A stretch of DNA of 64,000 nt from Owenia fusiformis (taxonomy: Eukaryota > Annelida > Polychaeta > Sabellida > Oweniidae): assembly GCA_903813345.2 (NCBI GenBank), contig CAIIXF020000012.1, positions 6,967,615 to 7,031,614 of the forward strand, in the 5' to 3' direction. Below, piece after piece: positions 44,895-56,596 of the stretch. The position numbers and the translations under genes were made by a program. How positions within the stretch are numbered: the stretch's first letter is position 1; every line of letters begins with the position of its first letter. A model generated the notes under the pieces. It was not told the DNA's origin. It made no database searches and saw nothing but the letters and a program-made list of their open reading frames with translations.

Positions 44895-45420
44895 ATGCCA
44901 TAAAAAAAGTCAGCTTTAGGGATTTGCATATACTTCAACATTAGATTTTGTAAAAAAAAGTCTTGACTTTTTTAAAGAAATGCTTGACAATCTTCTAAAA
45001 CACTATAAAAATGAATATACTTTGTGAATGAATCAAGATGTCAAACTGATGTCAATAATGAGCAATCCAATAACCATCACATCAGCGAGGGCAGACACAC
45101 TTCTTTATGATGCAATAAAAAGTCTGCTTTATACAGACAGCCCTGCTGCTGAGGGACTCAACACCTCATATATTGAAAGTTTTAACAATGCTTTGAATAT
45201 CTTTCAAAACAAGAAACTGTTTGCTTTGAAACTACTCTTTACAAAATGCGAAAGAATCTGGCTATTCTCTATTGGAATGAGAATGTAGATCGGGAATATA
45301 CCAGCATCTACCAACCTCAACAATATCCCAACCAACCTATCTGTCATAGTAAGAAAGTCTACAAACCTGTAACATTTAATTTTGGAACAACTCTATGGAA
45401 TAAGTAAATGGAAACATTAT
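44895..45420 (+). pseudogene. Family X transposase-like relic with its best-kept core
   Basis: The frame at 45,028-45,288 reads NQDVKLMSIMSNPITITSAR and then GLNTSYIESFNNALNIFQNK, followed by LLFTKCERIWLFSIGMRM and a stop. The tail has KPVTFNFGTTLWNK. The ESFNN acidic residue with downstream basic cluster is what suggests a DDE/DDD transposase C terminus. No TIRs were found. Confidence 0.6.
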
Positions 45421-46136
45421 TTGATTTATTGTGGCTGATTTATTATGGCTGATTAATTAAATTGACCTCTTAACTCTTGATAGTTTAAAAGGAAGGTTGA
45501 AAAACAGGAAAATATTCTCTTTTGGTCTGAATAGTGACTTAAACTGCCATATTTGGCTGTTGTGGGCTGTTCCATCTTCCTTTTATATCCAGTCTCAGTC
45601 TTTAAAGGGACTTGGAAGTTATCTTACTTGTTTTCAAAATGTAACTCTTCAAACCTGTACAGAACTTTACTGAAACAAAAAGTATTATGTACAGAGAAAT
45701 AACTATGAATGGTGCATATTGTAAAACTGGTATTGTTAGCGATGGGTAATTGTTAGAGAGGGGTAATTGTAAGCGATCGCTATAGTTTCGCTAAAATGAA
45801 TCAGGGTTAAAAAAATTAACCAGGCGCTAAAATTTGCAAATTCCCGGGAAACTACATGAATACTAGTATTTAGGGAGCTTTTCGTTCAGTGCTCGACTTC
45901 CGGTTTGTAATTTGAAAAAGGTAAATATTTTAAAATCGTATGTTTCTTTCAATATCTGAAGGATAAATAGCCATCCATCAGTGAAATTGTATTAGTAGTA
46001 AATATAAAGATAAAAGGTGTTAATTGAACACGGTTCAACAACCAATGATATTGCTTAAATTCTCCCGTACCATAAGTGAGCAAAGGATCACTCTTAAAAT
46101 CAAAGTCTATAGAATCACAGTGAATGTTCTAAACAA
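45421..46136. other. Family X tail and repeat DNA
   Basis: 3' tail of X (gaaggttgaaaaacagg..., ggctgttccatcttcc) to about 45,720, then CGCTAAAAT-type low-complexity. A 103-codon frame at 46,024 overlaps the next ORF and is less protein-like. Confidence 0.5.
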
Positions 46137-46457
46137 TTGCAAAATCATGATGTGTTTTTTAGTGGGATGTCTCTCATACATTGGATTCGAAATGGTAAGT
46201 TGTCAACCCCTTCTCCCTCTTCTCTTTCTGAAAAGGCTCAAAGAAGAGCTGATAACTTGGTGCAGTCTGCCTTGGATGCTAGAAACCAAAGGGAACCATA
46301 CACAAAATATTCCCCCAATACTAGGGCAAAAATAGCTAAATTTGCTATCCAAAATGGAAATAGTAGAGCAGTAGTGAAGTATAATATACCTGAAAGTACT
46401 GTAAGGAACTTTAAAAAAAATACAATGACTTGGATAAGGAGTCAAGCCTCACTGTAA
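46137..46457 (+). CDS. Helix-turn-helix (Psq-like) protein fragment
   Basis: A 106-codon frame has YTKYSPNTRAKIAKFAIQNG followed by NSRAVVKYNIPESTVRNFKK, the form of a small DNA-binding HTH in which an N-terminal helix leads to a recognition helix ending E/P-STVRNFKK. This motif heads many invertebrate transposon proteins. The N-terminal Ser/Pro segment may include intron: a GTAAGT donor lies at about 46,195. The ORF ends soon after the motif, so any catalytic part is missing. Confidence 0.5.
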   Translation: MQNHDVFFSGMSLIHWIRNGKLSTPSPSSLSEKAQRRADNLVQSALDARNQREPYTKYSPNTRAKIAKFAIQNGNSRAVVKYNIPESTVRNFKKNTMTWIRSQASL

Positions 46458-48778
46458 CATCGATTCCAGAACTGGAAAGGCCCCCCCCCCCCTATTTCAC
46501 TGTGATTTCACTGTGATTTTGTGATTAGTCAGATGAGATTACAGTAGTTTGGACCAATACCATGTGCGTTAGAAGTCTTACATTTTGATAATTCCTCTGT
46601 CATGTTCGTTATTCATTCTTCTGCCATAAATGATAACATTTCTAATGCATTTGGCTAATTTGATTTTTTAAAGATTAATCTTCATTTCGCTAAAATTTCC
46701 CGCGCTAAAACCCCCTAAAATGGCTAAAGTTTCCCGGTGTCAAAATTACCCATTTTACAGTATCTAGAAAAAACATGGACAGTCTACTACAGCTGATGCA
46801 GAAATCACAGTTCTTACCATCCACACATGCCAGGTTGGCACACAAAACAATAGCTTAAAGTGGTAGCTAAAGTTAAAGCCTGGTTAATTAGACCATCAGC
46901 TCTTATACGGACATGTATGAATAATCACTATTATTCTGACCATGCACTACTGCATTAGAGCAGCAATTGAACATTTATTCTTAAATGGCCAATTACGGAC
47001 AATGAAAAAGAATAACTAAAATACACATATTTGACAATATCAAAGGTGAAGCATACTTTGATAGGCTATTCAGCCTATCTACTCGTAAAAAACATTCTCT
47101 TTGTTTCAATTTCATTTTGAACAAAATCCACAGATAAGCTGAAAATCAAATAGCTAACATCGGACACATCTTAAGAAGATGTAATGTGATACAAGTTACA
47201 CGAAAGATGATATCCATGAATCAACAAATCAAGCCAACAGAACACCATCCCTTAATTAATTGATGAAAAGAAACTCTGTATTGGCCAATTTAACCTCAAG
47301 CCAACTCAATGGACTAGGTGTGTTTACTAAGAATACTTTTCTTCCAAATGTGAAAGTGCGCTGTGGAGAAAAAATGAAACACATACACTGTCAATGTTTA
47401 CATATTTTCAAAACCAATTGGAGAGGGTACATTATAATACAGTAAATGTATCATATGTAATACAAGTGTATGGTGAAAAAAAAAAATTGAAATTGAGATG
47501 ATTTACACTGTCAATGTTTACATGTTTACAAAACTAATGGGAGAGGGTATAATTTAGTACAGAAAAGCATCACTTGTAATACAAAGTGTTTGGTGAATAA
47601 AAAACAAAATTGAAATGGAGATTTTCTACAATGCTGTAATTTTTTGATTTGGTTTATTCTGCAAAAAATCAACGTACACGAGACTCTCTAAATCCGTAAG
47701 GTACCACTATCCCCTTTATATGGCACTACTTTGTACATTTTATAAACACAAATTATATTTTAAGATGAAAATAATGAAGGCTGCCATGTGTGTTTTCCTT
47801 GCATAGTTCTTAATTACCATCCACACGTGCCAGATTGACACACAAAGCAATAGATTAACACAGAGCTAGAGTTGAAGCCTGATGAATAAGACCATGAGCT
47901 CTTATACGGACATGTAGGAATAATCACTATTTTTCTGAACATTCACCACACTGCACTACTGCATTAGAGCTGCAATTGGACATTTATTCTTAAAGGACCA
48001 AAGACGAACAATGAAAAATAATAACTAGAGTACACATATTTATTGTGATGATCCTCTCATCACTTAGTACATTGCAATGGGATTGTTAGAGGGTTGTTGC
48101 ACTGTTTCCTCTGATTTCACTATTTAGTATAGTTACTCTATATTCTGTGCTGTATTTTATTCTAGCCTGTGTAAAATTCTTTAAGATCTTGCAAAGGGTT
48201 GTTTATACCGGTCAGCTTTTGCCCTCAAATCAAATTATGAGAGCCTTTTTCTAATCCTTCATCTCCTTAAACAGGATCTTAAATTGTTTTCATCATACAT
48301 ATAATTATATTATGTTAAAATTATAACAGTGTAACAGTATAAGTAATAGTTTATAATTTTTGTTTTTAAGCAGCTAATGTAGAGACCCACCCTGTATATA
48401 GCTATTTATAATATCATATTTAATCAGTGTGTGCCCCTTTAATATCTATAATCAGTATCTAATCACATCATGATCATTTCACATGATCATTTCATTTCAA
48501 GACGTAGGCCTGGACCATCGTATCAGAGCCAGTATATTTATAGAAAAAACCTATTTATCATTGTAAAACGCTGAATTTGCAGTCTCAACTTTGCGTCACT
48601 TTTCAAAGTGACATCATTTTTTAGTCCCTACCTCATAATTCTTGTCCAATAAGCTGCTCTTTTAGCCCTTCTTACTACCTTACGTAGCCCTAAAAATCTT
48701 AGTAATATCCCATTTTTAGTAACATAACATATATTTCTCCCTACGTCGTCCCCAAGATTACGTATGTCCATTTGTCAT

Positions 48779-48786
48779 TATATAAA
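48779..48786 (+). promoter_or_regulatory. TATA box, copy B
   Basis: TATATAAA at the place homologous to 38,179; the downstream GTAAGT donor is kept at 48,961. Confidence 0.6.
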
Positions 48787-49398
48787 CAAGTGTATTTTGC
48801 GGATACCATGTAACAATTCCTGCACAGCTGAACTCGAGATCTCCTATCATCTGCTAAACGCACTCAGCGCTCGCTAGACGTAACTTTCAGCTAAAAAGAA
48901 AACGCTCTGAAGTCATCCATGGATGTAGTTTTGGACACACTTAGGGGTGTCGACGTCTGGGTAAGTTAACTACAGTACTGTATAGAAATCTATAAGCACT
49001 TATTAGAGAAGTGGAGAGATTTAAGACAGTAATTGAATCGTAATTGAACTTTGAGGAAACATTTTGAAACTTTCATTTTTCCCGCACATATTTTCTAACG
49101 GTGTTATCTGCAGTCTGTAAGAGTTGAACAAGATTGTCTCAATAAGCCCATATGCTGGGAAAGGTTCAAGATAGTACAGAATAGAGATTCACGTTATCAA
49201 TCAAAGGGAATTATTGATCAAAATAAAATCATAACTTTGGGAAAATCATAACTTTGGGAAAAGCAGACGACTTAGTCACGTGATCACCTACGTAACTTTT
49301 GAAGTCTAGATTCTTTCATTGAAACTTGAACATCTTAGTGGATTATTGTATCCTTCTAACTTGAACTTGAACTTGATTATAATTGATTATAAGAACCG

Positions 49399-50716
49399 AT
49401 GGAGGATGCAACAACTGTTAAATCTGTGGTGGAAGCTCAAGAAGAACCAATGGAGGTCGAAGAAAGTAGTGCAAAGAGGAAGAGAAGAGAATAATGAGGG
49501 AAAGAGGTAACAAAGTTGTGTTAATCAGCAAGTCACTATTATAATTCACTTTAAACATTTTAAAAATTCAAACACAATTGAATGCGCCTGTGTGTCCCGC
49601 TGTGTGTATTACCAGTCTACTTTATCACTAGCTGATACATAAAATGTTGTATAGATGTTGTGTTATTCGAACAATTCATTAAAGTCCCCGTCTAAAGTTT
49701 GAAAATATTTTTTTTTCATTCATTTACTATTTGTCAGGTCTTAAAAAGTGATTTTAGAGATTTTTGAACAAAAAAAGAATTTTGAAAAAAAGTTGTGAGC
49801 ATTTCATTTCTCAGATATTCAAATTTCCCGCCATTTTTCAAAAAAAGTTGAAATTTCTTAATCATCAAATATTTCTTAATGCATTTCAAAAAAGATTATC
49901 TTTTTAACACCAATGCAAAGGTTGAACAAAGGACACACTATTTCAATAATAAAATGCCATATTTAATGGGCCACTTCAATGTTTTAGCATATCAAAAATA
50001 TTTTGAAACATTAGTGATGTCACTAAGGTACCAAAAACTTTTTGAAAAAAATTGAAATTTTTTTTCGATGTCAATCTTTTCTAAATATGTTAGACTTTCA
50101 TAAAAATCCAATGTTGATTGTCTAACCAGGTTAAAAGGAAGAATAATTTATGTTTTAGATATAATTGTACCATGGTTTCTATGAGAACTAAAATTTTGAA
50201 ATGCATTTTCTCAGAACCATTTTCATGCACTGATAAGTTCATTTCTCGCTTATTTATGAACCGATTTTCTTAATTTTTTCGGCAAAAAAAACGGGAGGAT
50301 AAATGCTAAGCATTGGTATGAATTGTGGCTAATTAGAAGATATGAGTGACCTCTAAAAGTTGGCTTTAAATAAATTCACAAATTTTGGAACAAAAGGTCT
50401 ATCAAAAACCACTTTTTGAAATTAAAAAAAAAGGTTTCACATATCACACTTTGATAACATTGGGTATGACTACAATATAAGCCAAAGTGGTTTAAACTTT
50501 ATATGGGGCCTTTAAATATCATTTACAAATATAAATAAATTAAATTAAAAGCTTGACGTTAATGCAAAATTTTTTGATTTATTTATATATTTTCAGAAAG
50601 AAACCAAGAATGTTGGAGGTTGGAGTGAGTCCAAGAACTGTCAAATTACAAATTGTTCAAGGGAATAAATCCAAGAAGAGTATATACACTTGGCGTTGTT
50701 GTTGTTGTTGTTTATA
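49399..50716 (+). pseudogene. Small acidic/basic ORF, copy B, frameshifted and split by a MITE
   Basis: The MEDAT-type start at 49,399 runs 31 codons and stops at 49,494 because of a 2-bp loss in the KRKR region. The intron holds the TTAA MITE (49,683-50,515). The second exon (acceptor TTTTCAG, from 50,597) stays open through KKPRMLEVGVSPRTVKLQIV to a GTT-microsatellite coding Cys repeats. Confidence 0.5.
49683..50515. mobile_element. MITE (about 833 bp with one TTAA), TIR TTAAAGNCCCC
   Basis: Copy A at 39,077-39,080 has a single TTAA where B has TTAA-insert-TTAA (49,679-49,682; 50,512-50,515). Left tip AGTCCCCGTCTAAAGTTTGA and right complement AGGCCCCATATAAAGTTTAA match at about 80%. There is no ORF; the inside is AT-rich. 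TTAA targeting is shared by piggyBac and Kolobok transposases. Confidence 0.9.
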
Positions 50717-50851
50717 ATTGATATTTACAGATTGTTATAATTAAATACTTAAATTACAGTTAATTCAGTGTAGTGTGATCAAGTGTATATAACAAGAGTT
50801 AAACTTTTGCCCTTGTTTCATTCACCGTCAGTCAGCTTACCAAAATGCAAC

Positions 50852-52316
50852 ATGGATAATGATCAGGAATGTGATTTATGTAATCTGAAATATACAACAA
50901 ATTTAAAACTTAAAACACACAAATATAGTTCATAGAATAGAAAAGTTATTTCAATGTAAAGTTTGCGCTAAATTTTATAACATAAGAAACAGTTTAATCG
51001 CTCATACATTATCATCTCACGCAAAAAAGGTTCACAAATGCAGAATATGTGACAAAACCTTCAAAAGAAATCATAACATAACTGTGCATATGCAAACTGT
51101 ACATGGTAAGTAAATTACTTTCAATGATATAATTCTCTGGTTAGAGATCGAAGAAATTGTTCAGTGCAAAGTTTGCGCTAAATTTTACAATATCAAAATA
51201 GTTTGATGTTTGATATCAACACGCGCCGATAAGGGAGCATTCAGAAAGATCAATGTCAGATAATTAACTGTATTTGAATAGTTAGGGGTGGAGAAGGGGT
51301 CGTTAACCTTAAAAGTAAGCTTTCCGACTTTGAATATTTATAAAAATTAACTGAGTTGTACATATAGTGTAACTGTCGAAAAACGCATATCACATTTATG
51401 AGGTTAAGAGGGGAAGGGTTACACATTAACTATTCAAATACAGTTAATTATCTGACATTGAACTCTTGAGATGCTCCTAAGATTTAAAAATAGTAAAATA
51501 TGAGAAAAAACACACTATGAATGTGCGCATGCAAACTGATCAACACACAAACAACAAATACATTTGTCATATTTGATTTTTGGAAGGAAAACTTAAAGGG
51601 AAAAGGTCGAGTGGAATAAGTGGTAAGTACTAATCAAATTGTGGAATAAGCTATTGAATTTGTTTATTTGGTATAAGTTTGGAAATGTTGATTATAAAAT
51701 CCAATGATTGGTAATCAGATACATAAAACCATATCAAATTATTTTTAAGAGGGAAAAGATGAGAAAAAGACAAAACAATCATCATCATCATTACAAGAAA
51801 ATAGTAAGATCAATTCATTTTTAAAGTGACAGTATGTCACAATTAATGTTTAAAGTTTAACATTGGAATTTTAAGAACCAATTAAATAACAAACAAAAAA
51901 TTCATGTATCTAATTACTAAGTCATATTTTATTTATTTATTGTTTTACTAATCATAAATGCATATTCTTTTTAATCTTATTACAACAACAGTACATTTGT
52001 TTTGAAGGTACTAATCCATCAATGAAGGAAATTGAAAGTACGGTGATTTCCTTCGATCTAGTTAAAGATGGTTAGTCAGTTAACTAATAGCCTGATATTT
52101 GATCAAACATAAAGTTTAATTGATATTGAAGAAATGTAAACTCTTACCAAAATCAGCTTCAAGTTGTAGTGATAAAAAGTAACGTTACTCTAAATATATT
52201 ATAATAATGTAGATTAATATTTATAAATCTAATCTATCGTTATTTTTGATTCAGATGATGTTCAAGCAGTAGCAGCAGCGGGATGTAGTGATAGAATTGA
52301 TCAGGAATTTTCATAA
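50852..52316 (+). pseudogene. C2H2 zinc-finger gene, copy B, inactivated
   Basis: Exons corresponding to copy A lie at 50,852-51,105, 51,587-51,622, 51,750-51,803, 52,008-52,070 and from 52,255, with the same GT-AG sites. The first-finger cysteine (CDLC) and second-finger cysteine (KVCAKF) are the canonical ones here. However, a 2-bp loss after THKY shifts exon 1 and an extra T in the last exon (GGAATTTTCATAA) gives an early stop at 52,316. Exon 3 has one extra codon. Confidence 0.75.
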
Positions 52317-52424
52317 CCTATTGAATGACTTGCCGGGTATTTAAAAACTGGACATTTTATGGACAAGTGATTCTTAATGTAACCAGAGTCATTAAAATAT
52401 AGTTATTCAACAACAGCAAAGAGT

Positions 52425-53335
52425 CTACCAAATAGTCTTTAAAATGTTCCTTATCATTTCCTCCGTGGGTGTTGATGGGGTTATATCATCATCATCCCGA
52501 TTTTTAGATGTCACGTTCTCAATCAACTGATGATATTTGTCCTCCACTATTGTCATATTGAAAAAAGCAGCCAACCGAAAGGCGACACGTTCAATTTCAA
52601 TATTGATAACTGCGCCTTCATCGATATAGGATCCATCATCCATGCAGTCATGTTCCAGAAGATTGGGTGGGTGGATCCCGGCGACACAATATCTACACGT
52701 TGGTTTACGGGATTTCTCACGAGCTAGTAGAAACCAATACGCATACTTGACGATTTCTTCCTCTTGTAAAGGGATGAAACTATGATCCTCTATCATCATG
52801 GATGAACCATCGGAGCCCATAGCTAGTTTTAAATCGATACTAGCTATGGCTTTGTTGAAAGCCGTCGTCCATTCACCGTACTCTATTGTACCATCCTCAT
52901 AGTCGTGCAAAGTCTGAAACATTTTATCTTCCCGTCATCATTTTCTGAAGAACGTTTCATACTTAGGTGTTGATCGATTTCGGGAATGTAACCAATCAAT
53001 TTCTTCCATTCATCAAAGCCGATCTCGAGCAGCTTGAATTCATCAACTTTTCTATTTTTGTCCAGGAAAATCAAGTGGACGAAATCAGGATTAATCGATA
53101 GGAGATTGTTCTTAGCCAAAACGATCGTTTTTGAATACGTTTTTGTCTCCATCCATCCATCTATTGTATCAACTGCTGATTTCAGTTTTCTGTAGAGGTT
53201 CCTACTCACGAAATAATGCGTAGCAAAGTTCTTTTGTAGCTTGTAAGAAAACCCGTTCCTAGTGAAATCGCCATAGATTCCACCCAAACTATACGAGCAT
53301 ACGTTAAATTGTAGATTTGCGTCTAAAACCTAACT
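52425..53335 (-). pseudogene. Orphan protein gene, copy B, inactivated
   Basis: Matches copy A but with a 1-bp loss near 52,900 (splitting frames 53,287-52,883 and 52,922-52,425), a W-to-stop change near the start (TGG to TAG about 53,330) and deletion of the start codon, TATA box and upstream about 500 bp. Most other residues are conserved. Confidence 0.85.
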
Positions 53336-53426
53336 TTGTAAAATTGTTGAGCTTGAGTTGCTAGTGTTTAATTAATCTTTGCGACTGGTCGAACGGACAT
53401 AACAGACTGCGATTTGTTAATGAATA

Positions 53427-53482
53427 GGTCGCAGTTGCAGTCACTGCGACGTCGTACGGTGGTCGCAGTGTCTGCGAGGTCA
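53427..53482. repeat. VNTR locus, copy B (one unit of each type)
   Basis: Counterpart of 43,387-43,520 with single units. Confidence 0.9.
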
Positions 53483-53505
53483 CAGTGATTGCGATAGCTT
53501 GATGA

Positions 53506-53979
53506 ATGACCCCGCAGAGTGTTTCAAAAACTTATTTCCACAATGCTTTGAAAAGGCATATAGAGCAACATCGTGAAATACCATCAAAATTTTCAAAAGT
53601 GGAAGTGCAGAAGTTGGCAAACATGTACAATATCCCAATCAAATCAAACATGACAAAAACAAAAGTGAAAGATTTGTTGACTTCAGAAATACCAGTAAGA
53701 CAAGGCATGTCTTGTGTCTGTGCTGGAGTTCCAGTTGCGGGCACAAGCAAGTCAAATCCAGGGAGGAAAAAAGTAAAATATCCATGTAAGGAATGTAAAC
53801 TATAAGTCACTAATGACCAAGAGGGCATACAATGTGACAGGTGTAATCAATGGTTACATAAAGAATGTTGCCAAATTGATAATGAAGATGAGTGGGAAGA
53901 TATATGCAAATCAGACAGTGATTATATATGCCATTATTGCTTAAACATTAGAAAATTTTGGGATGATGTTCAATTATAA
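53506..53979 (+). pseudogene. PHD-finger ORF with SAP-like segment, copy B (one nonsense codon)
   Basis: One frame of 157 codons from MTPQSVSKTY to the stop at 53,977, interrupted only at 53,803 where TCA in copy A is TAA here. Order: HTH/SAP-like helices (VEVQKLANMYNIPIKSNMTK), linker GRKKVKY, PHD finger CKEC...CDRC...WLHKEC...YICHYC, tail LNIRKFWDDVQL. It shows the full layout that copy A has lost through a frameshift. Confidence 0.7.
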
Positions 53980-54109
53980 AAAAATTGTTGAAAAAAAGAT
54001 ATGGTCTAACCACATCCCTCCCTTATGAAGAAACTTGAGAAGTGTTGATTTGCTGTTTATTTGATTACTTTACATAGTACAATAAACATTAAATGTTGGA
54101 TTCTTGACA

Positions 54110-54165
54110 GTATTTTATTTTGGAAAAACTCTATGGAATAAGTTAATGGAAACATTATTTGATTA
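54110..54165 (+). pseudogene. Family X 3' end, left of an insertion
   Basis: AACTCTATGGAATAAGTTAA and following match the other X tails; the sequence resumes at 54,894 after the element. Confidence 0.7.
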
Positions 54166-54893
54166 ACTAGATAACGGCAACTCCGCGGAGTAGCAAATCC
54201 CAACGAACAAAATATCAATTACCGAATTCCAATCAATTATACTCATTACTTTGGTTGAAAATGAAAAAATTAGATTTTAGAATTGCAAATTCCTGCAAAG
54301 CAGCCATTTTGAATTTTCTGAGGTACAAATCTGAAAAATAACACCATAATTGTGATCTACTCCAAAATTCCTTCAATTTGAGTATAATATAGCCATACTT
54401 TGAAGGGATCGAAAAATTATTGCGAAATCGTACATTAGACGGCCATTTTGAATTTTACGAGGCTCGAATCAGAAAAAAGATACAATATTTGCAATCTACT
54501 CTTAATTGCCTTTCATTTGAGTATAATAAAGCTATACTTCAGAAAGATCTAAAAATAAGCGAAAATTTCTGTTTTCCTGCCCCCCCCCCCATACATGGCC
54601 CCTGGGGGTCAGGATGAAAAACACGGAATATATGTAAAATAGATAAATGTTGTGAATACACTTCCAAAATTTCAAACAATAATATTAATTACTTTGGTTT
54701 AGAATGAAAAATTTATGATTTTTTTTGCGTAAAACTATTCACCAATATACATCTTTCCACTAAATATGAAGAAAATCTGTCAACTAGTATTTGAGTTATC
54801 TTCCAGACAGACAGACGGACGGACCGACTGACTGACTGACGGACAGATGGACGGAGGGCTTCACTATATCCCTAACGAACTATGTTCGTTGGG
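54166..54893. mobile_element. Non-autonomous element with CAGA/CGGA tail and hairpin end
   Basis: About 730 bp splits a family X tail; other X tails read straight across. CCCAACGAAC near 54,208 pairs with GTTCGTTGGG near 54,885, and the right end is a hairpin (CTAACGAAC-TAT-GTTCGTTGG). Preceding it is a tetranucleotide tract (gaca/gacg/gact, 54,812-54,858). Two internal repeats of GCCATTTTGAATTTT-type occur. No ORF of note. The exact TSD is unclear. Confidence 0.7.
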
Positions 54894-56039
54894 ATAATTA
54901 TGGCTGATCAATTAAAATTCAGCTCTTAACTCTTGATAGTTTAAAAGGAAGGTTGAAAAACAGGAAAATATTCTCTTTTGGTCTGAACTGTGACTTTTAA
55001 ACTGCAATATTTGGCTGTTGTGGGCTGTTCCATCTTCCTTTAATATCCAGTCTCAGTCTTTAAGCGACCTAGAAATTATCTTACTTGTTTTCAAAATGTA
55101 ACTCTTCAAACCTGTACAGAACTTTACTGAAACAAAACGTATTATAAAACGAGGAATAACTATGAATGGTGCATATCTGGAAAAAACATGGACAGTCTAC
55201 TACAGCTTATGCAGAAAACACAGTTCTATACCATCCACACGTGCCAGATTGACACACAAAACAATAGATTCAAGTGGCAGCTAAAGTTGAAGCCTGGTGA
55301 ATTAGACCATCAGCTCTTATACAGACATGTATGAATAATCACTATTATTTTGACGATTCACCACATTGCACTACTGCATTAGAGCTGCAATTGAACATTT
55401 ATTCTTAAATGGACAATTACAAACAATGAAAAGGGATAACTAGAATACACATATTTGACAATGTCAAAGGTGAAACCATATTTTGATAGGCTATGCAGCA
55501 TATTTACTTATTTATTTTCTGTTTTAATTTCATTTTGAACAAAATCCACAGATAACCTGAAAATCAAATAGCTGACACATCAGACATGTCTTAAAGAAAA
55601 TGAACTGCGATACAAGTTACACAGAAAATGATATCGATGAATCAACGAATCAAGTCAGCAGAACACCATCCCTTAATTAATTGATGAAAAGAAACTCTGT
55701 ATTGGCCAATTTAACCTCAAGCCAACCCAATGGACTAGGTGTGTTTACTAAGAATACTTTTCTTCCAAATGTGAAAGTGTGCTGTGGAGAAAAAATGAAA
55801 CTCATACACTAACACTGTCAATCTTTACATGTTTTCATAACCAATGGGAGAGGGTACATTACTATTCAGTAAATGCATCACATGTAATACAAAGTGTATG
55901 GTGAATAAAAAAACAAAATTGAAATGCAGATGATTTCTACATTGTTGTCATTTTTTGATTGGTTAATTCTGAAAAAAATCAAAGTACAAGTGACTCTCTA
56001 AATCCGTAAGGTACCACTATCCCCCTTATATGGCACTAC
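54894..56039. repeat. Family X tail, repeat Y and related repeat DNA
   Basis: X tail to about 55,150, repeat Y copy about 55,180-55,460, then the GAAACTCTGTATTGGCC passage also found at 36,670 and 47,270. No gene. Confidence 0.75.
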
Positions 56040-56112
56040 AGAATGTATGAAAATTTTCAAGAAAAAGGTGTCCATATAGGAATATATTCCCATGATAACA
56101 ATGGTGCCATCA
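56040..56112 (+). pseudogene. Family X body, left flank of the Ngaro insertion
   Basis: Encodes MYENFQEKGVHIGIYSHDNN then GAIN; continues in frame of sense at 63,264 (KYIKEEQ) after the Ngaro element. Confidence 0.8.
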
Positions 56113-56408
56113 ATAAAAGTAATTTAAGGAATCTGCAAGTGGACCTTAAATGGATTTATACCGACTGGCCGGATATCCAATCATGTACTGGCTTTCACTT
56201 TCAGTTATACACGTGTGTCTCGAGTTACATCTTGGGTCTATCTACTACTTCCTAGCTAGACAGCATCCTTCATTCAGTTTCATGTTTCGAAACAGACAAC
56301 ATAAATAAGCATTGATTTGTTAAAAAATTATTGTTTCAACTTTACAAGCTATTCAGCATTGTTATATTAAGAAAATATTATATAACATAAGAAAGAACAC
56401 TATTTATA
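56113..56408 (+). repeat. Ngaro split direct repeat A1
   Basis: 296 bp, identical to 62,510-62,805. Contains TTTCGAAA and AT-rich 3' part. Confidence 0.95.
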
Positions 56409-56518
56409 TACAATTTATAACATATTTTTACTTTACGAACTTATAAGTTAATAAATACACAGTTTGTGGATTGAATTCGATCATTTACCAAATTCCATAG
56501 TGGACAGGACTCGGAAGG

Positions 56519-56570
56519 AGGATATAAATCTCTTCACCATCTAAAGCGATATCTATTAAACCCTGTGAGT
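56519..56570 (+). promoter_or_regulatory. Candidate leader: TATA-like GATATAAAT and GTGAGT donor
   Basis: GATATAAAT at about 56,520 is followed 45 bp on by CCCTGTGAGT, a good splice donor at 56,565. The truncated relative at 40,871 also has GTGAGT before its SGNH start. With the TTTTATTTGCAG acceptor at 58,179 this would remove the SGNH ORF and hairpin array from gag mRNA (inference). Confidence 0.4.
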
Positions 56571-56596
56571 ATCTGTTCCTTTATACATTTTGTAAC

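Larger units (their letters stand above)
46608..54076. repeat. Segmental duplication, copy B (7.5 kb)
   Basis: Collinear with 36,001-44,107 (see copy A for edges and indels). Genes in B carry frameshifts, a nonsense codon and promoter loss. Confidence 0.93.

Noticed and set aside
49319-49510. 63-codon ORF overlapping the small acidic ORF in copy B
   Set aside because: Out of frame with the MEDAT-type ORF; W/K-rich and closed by stops in copy A.
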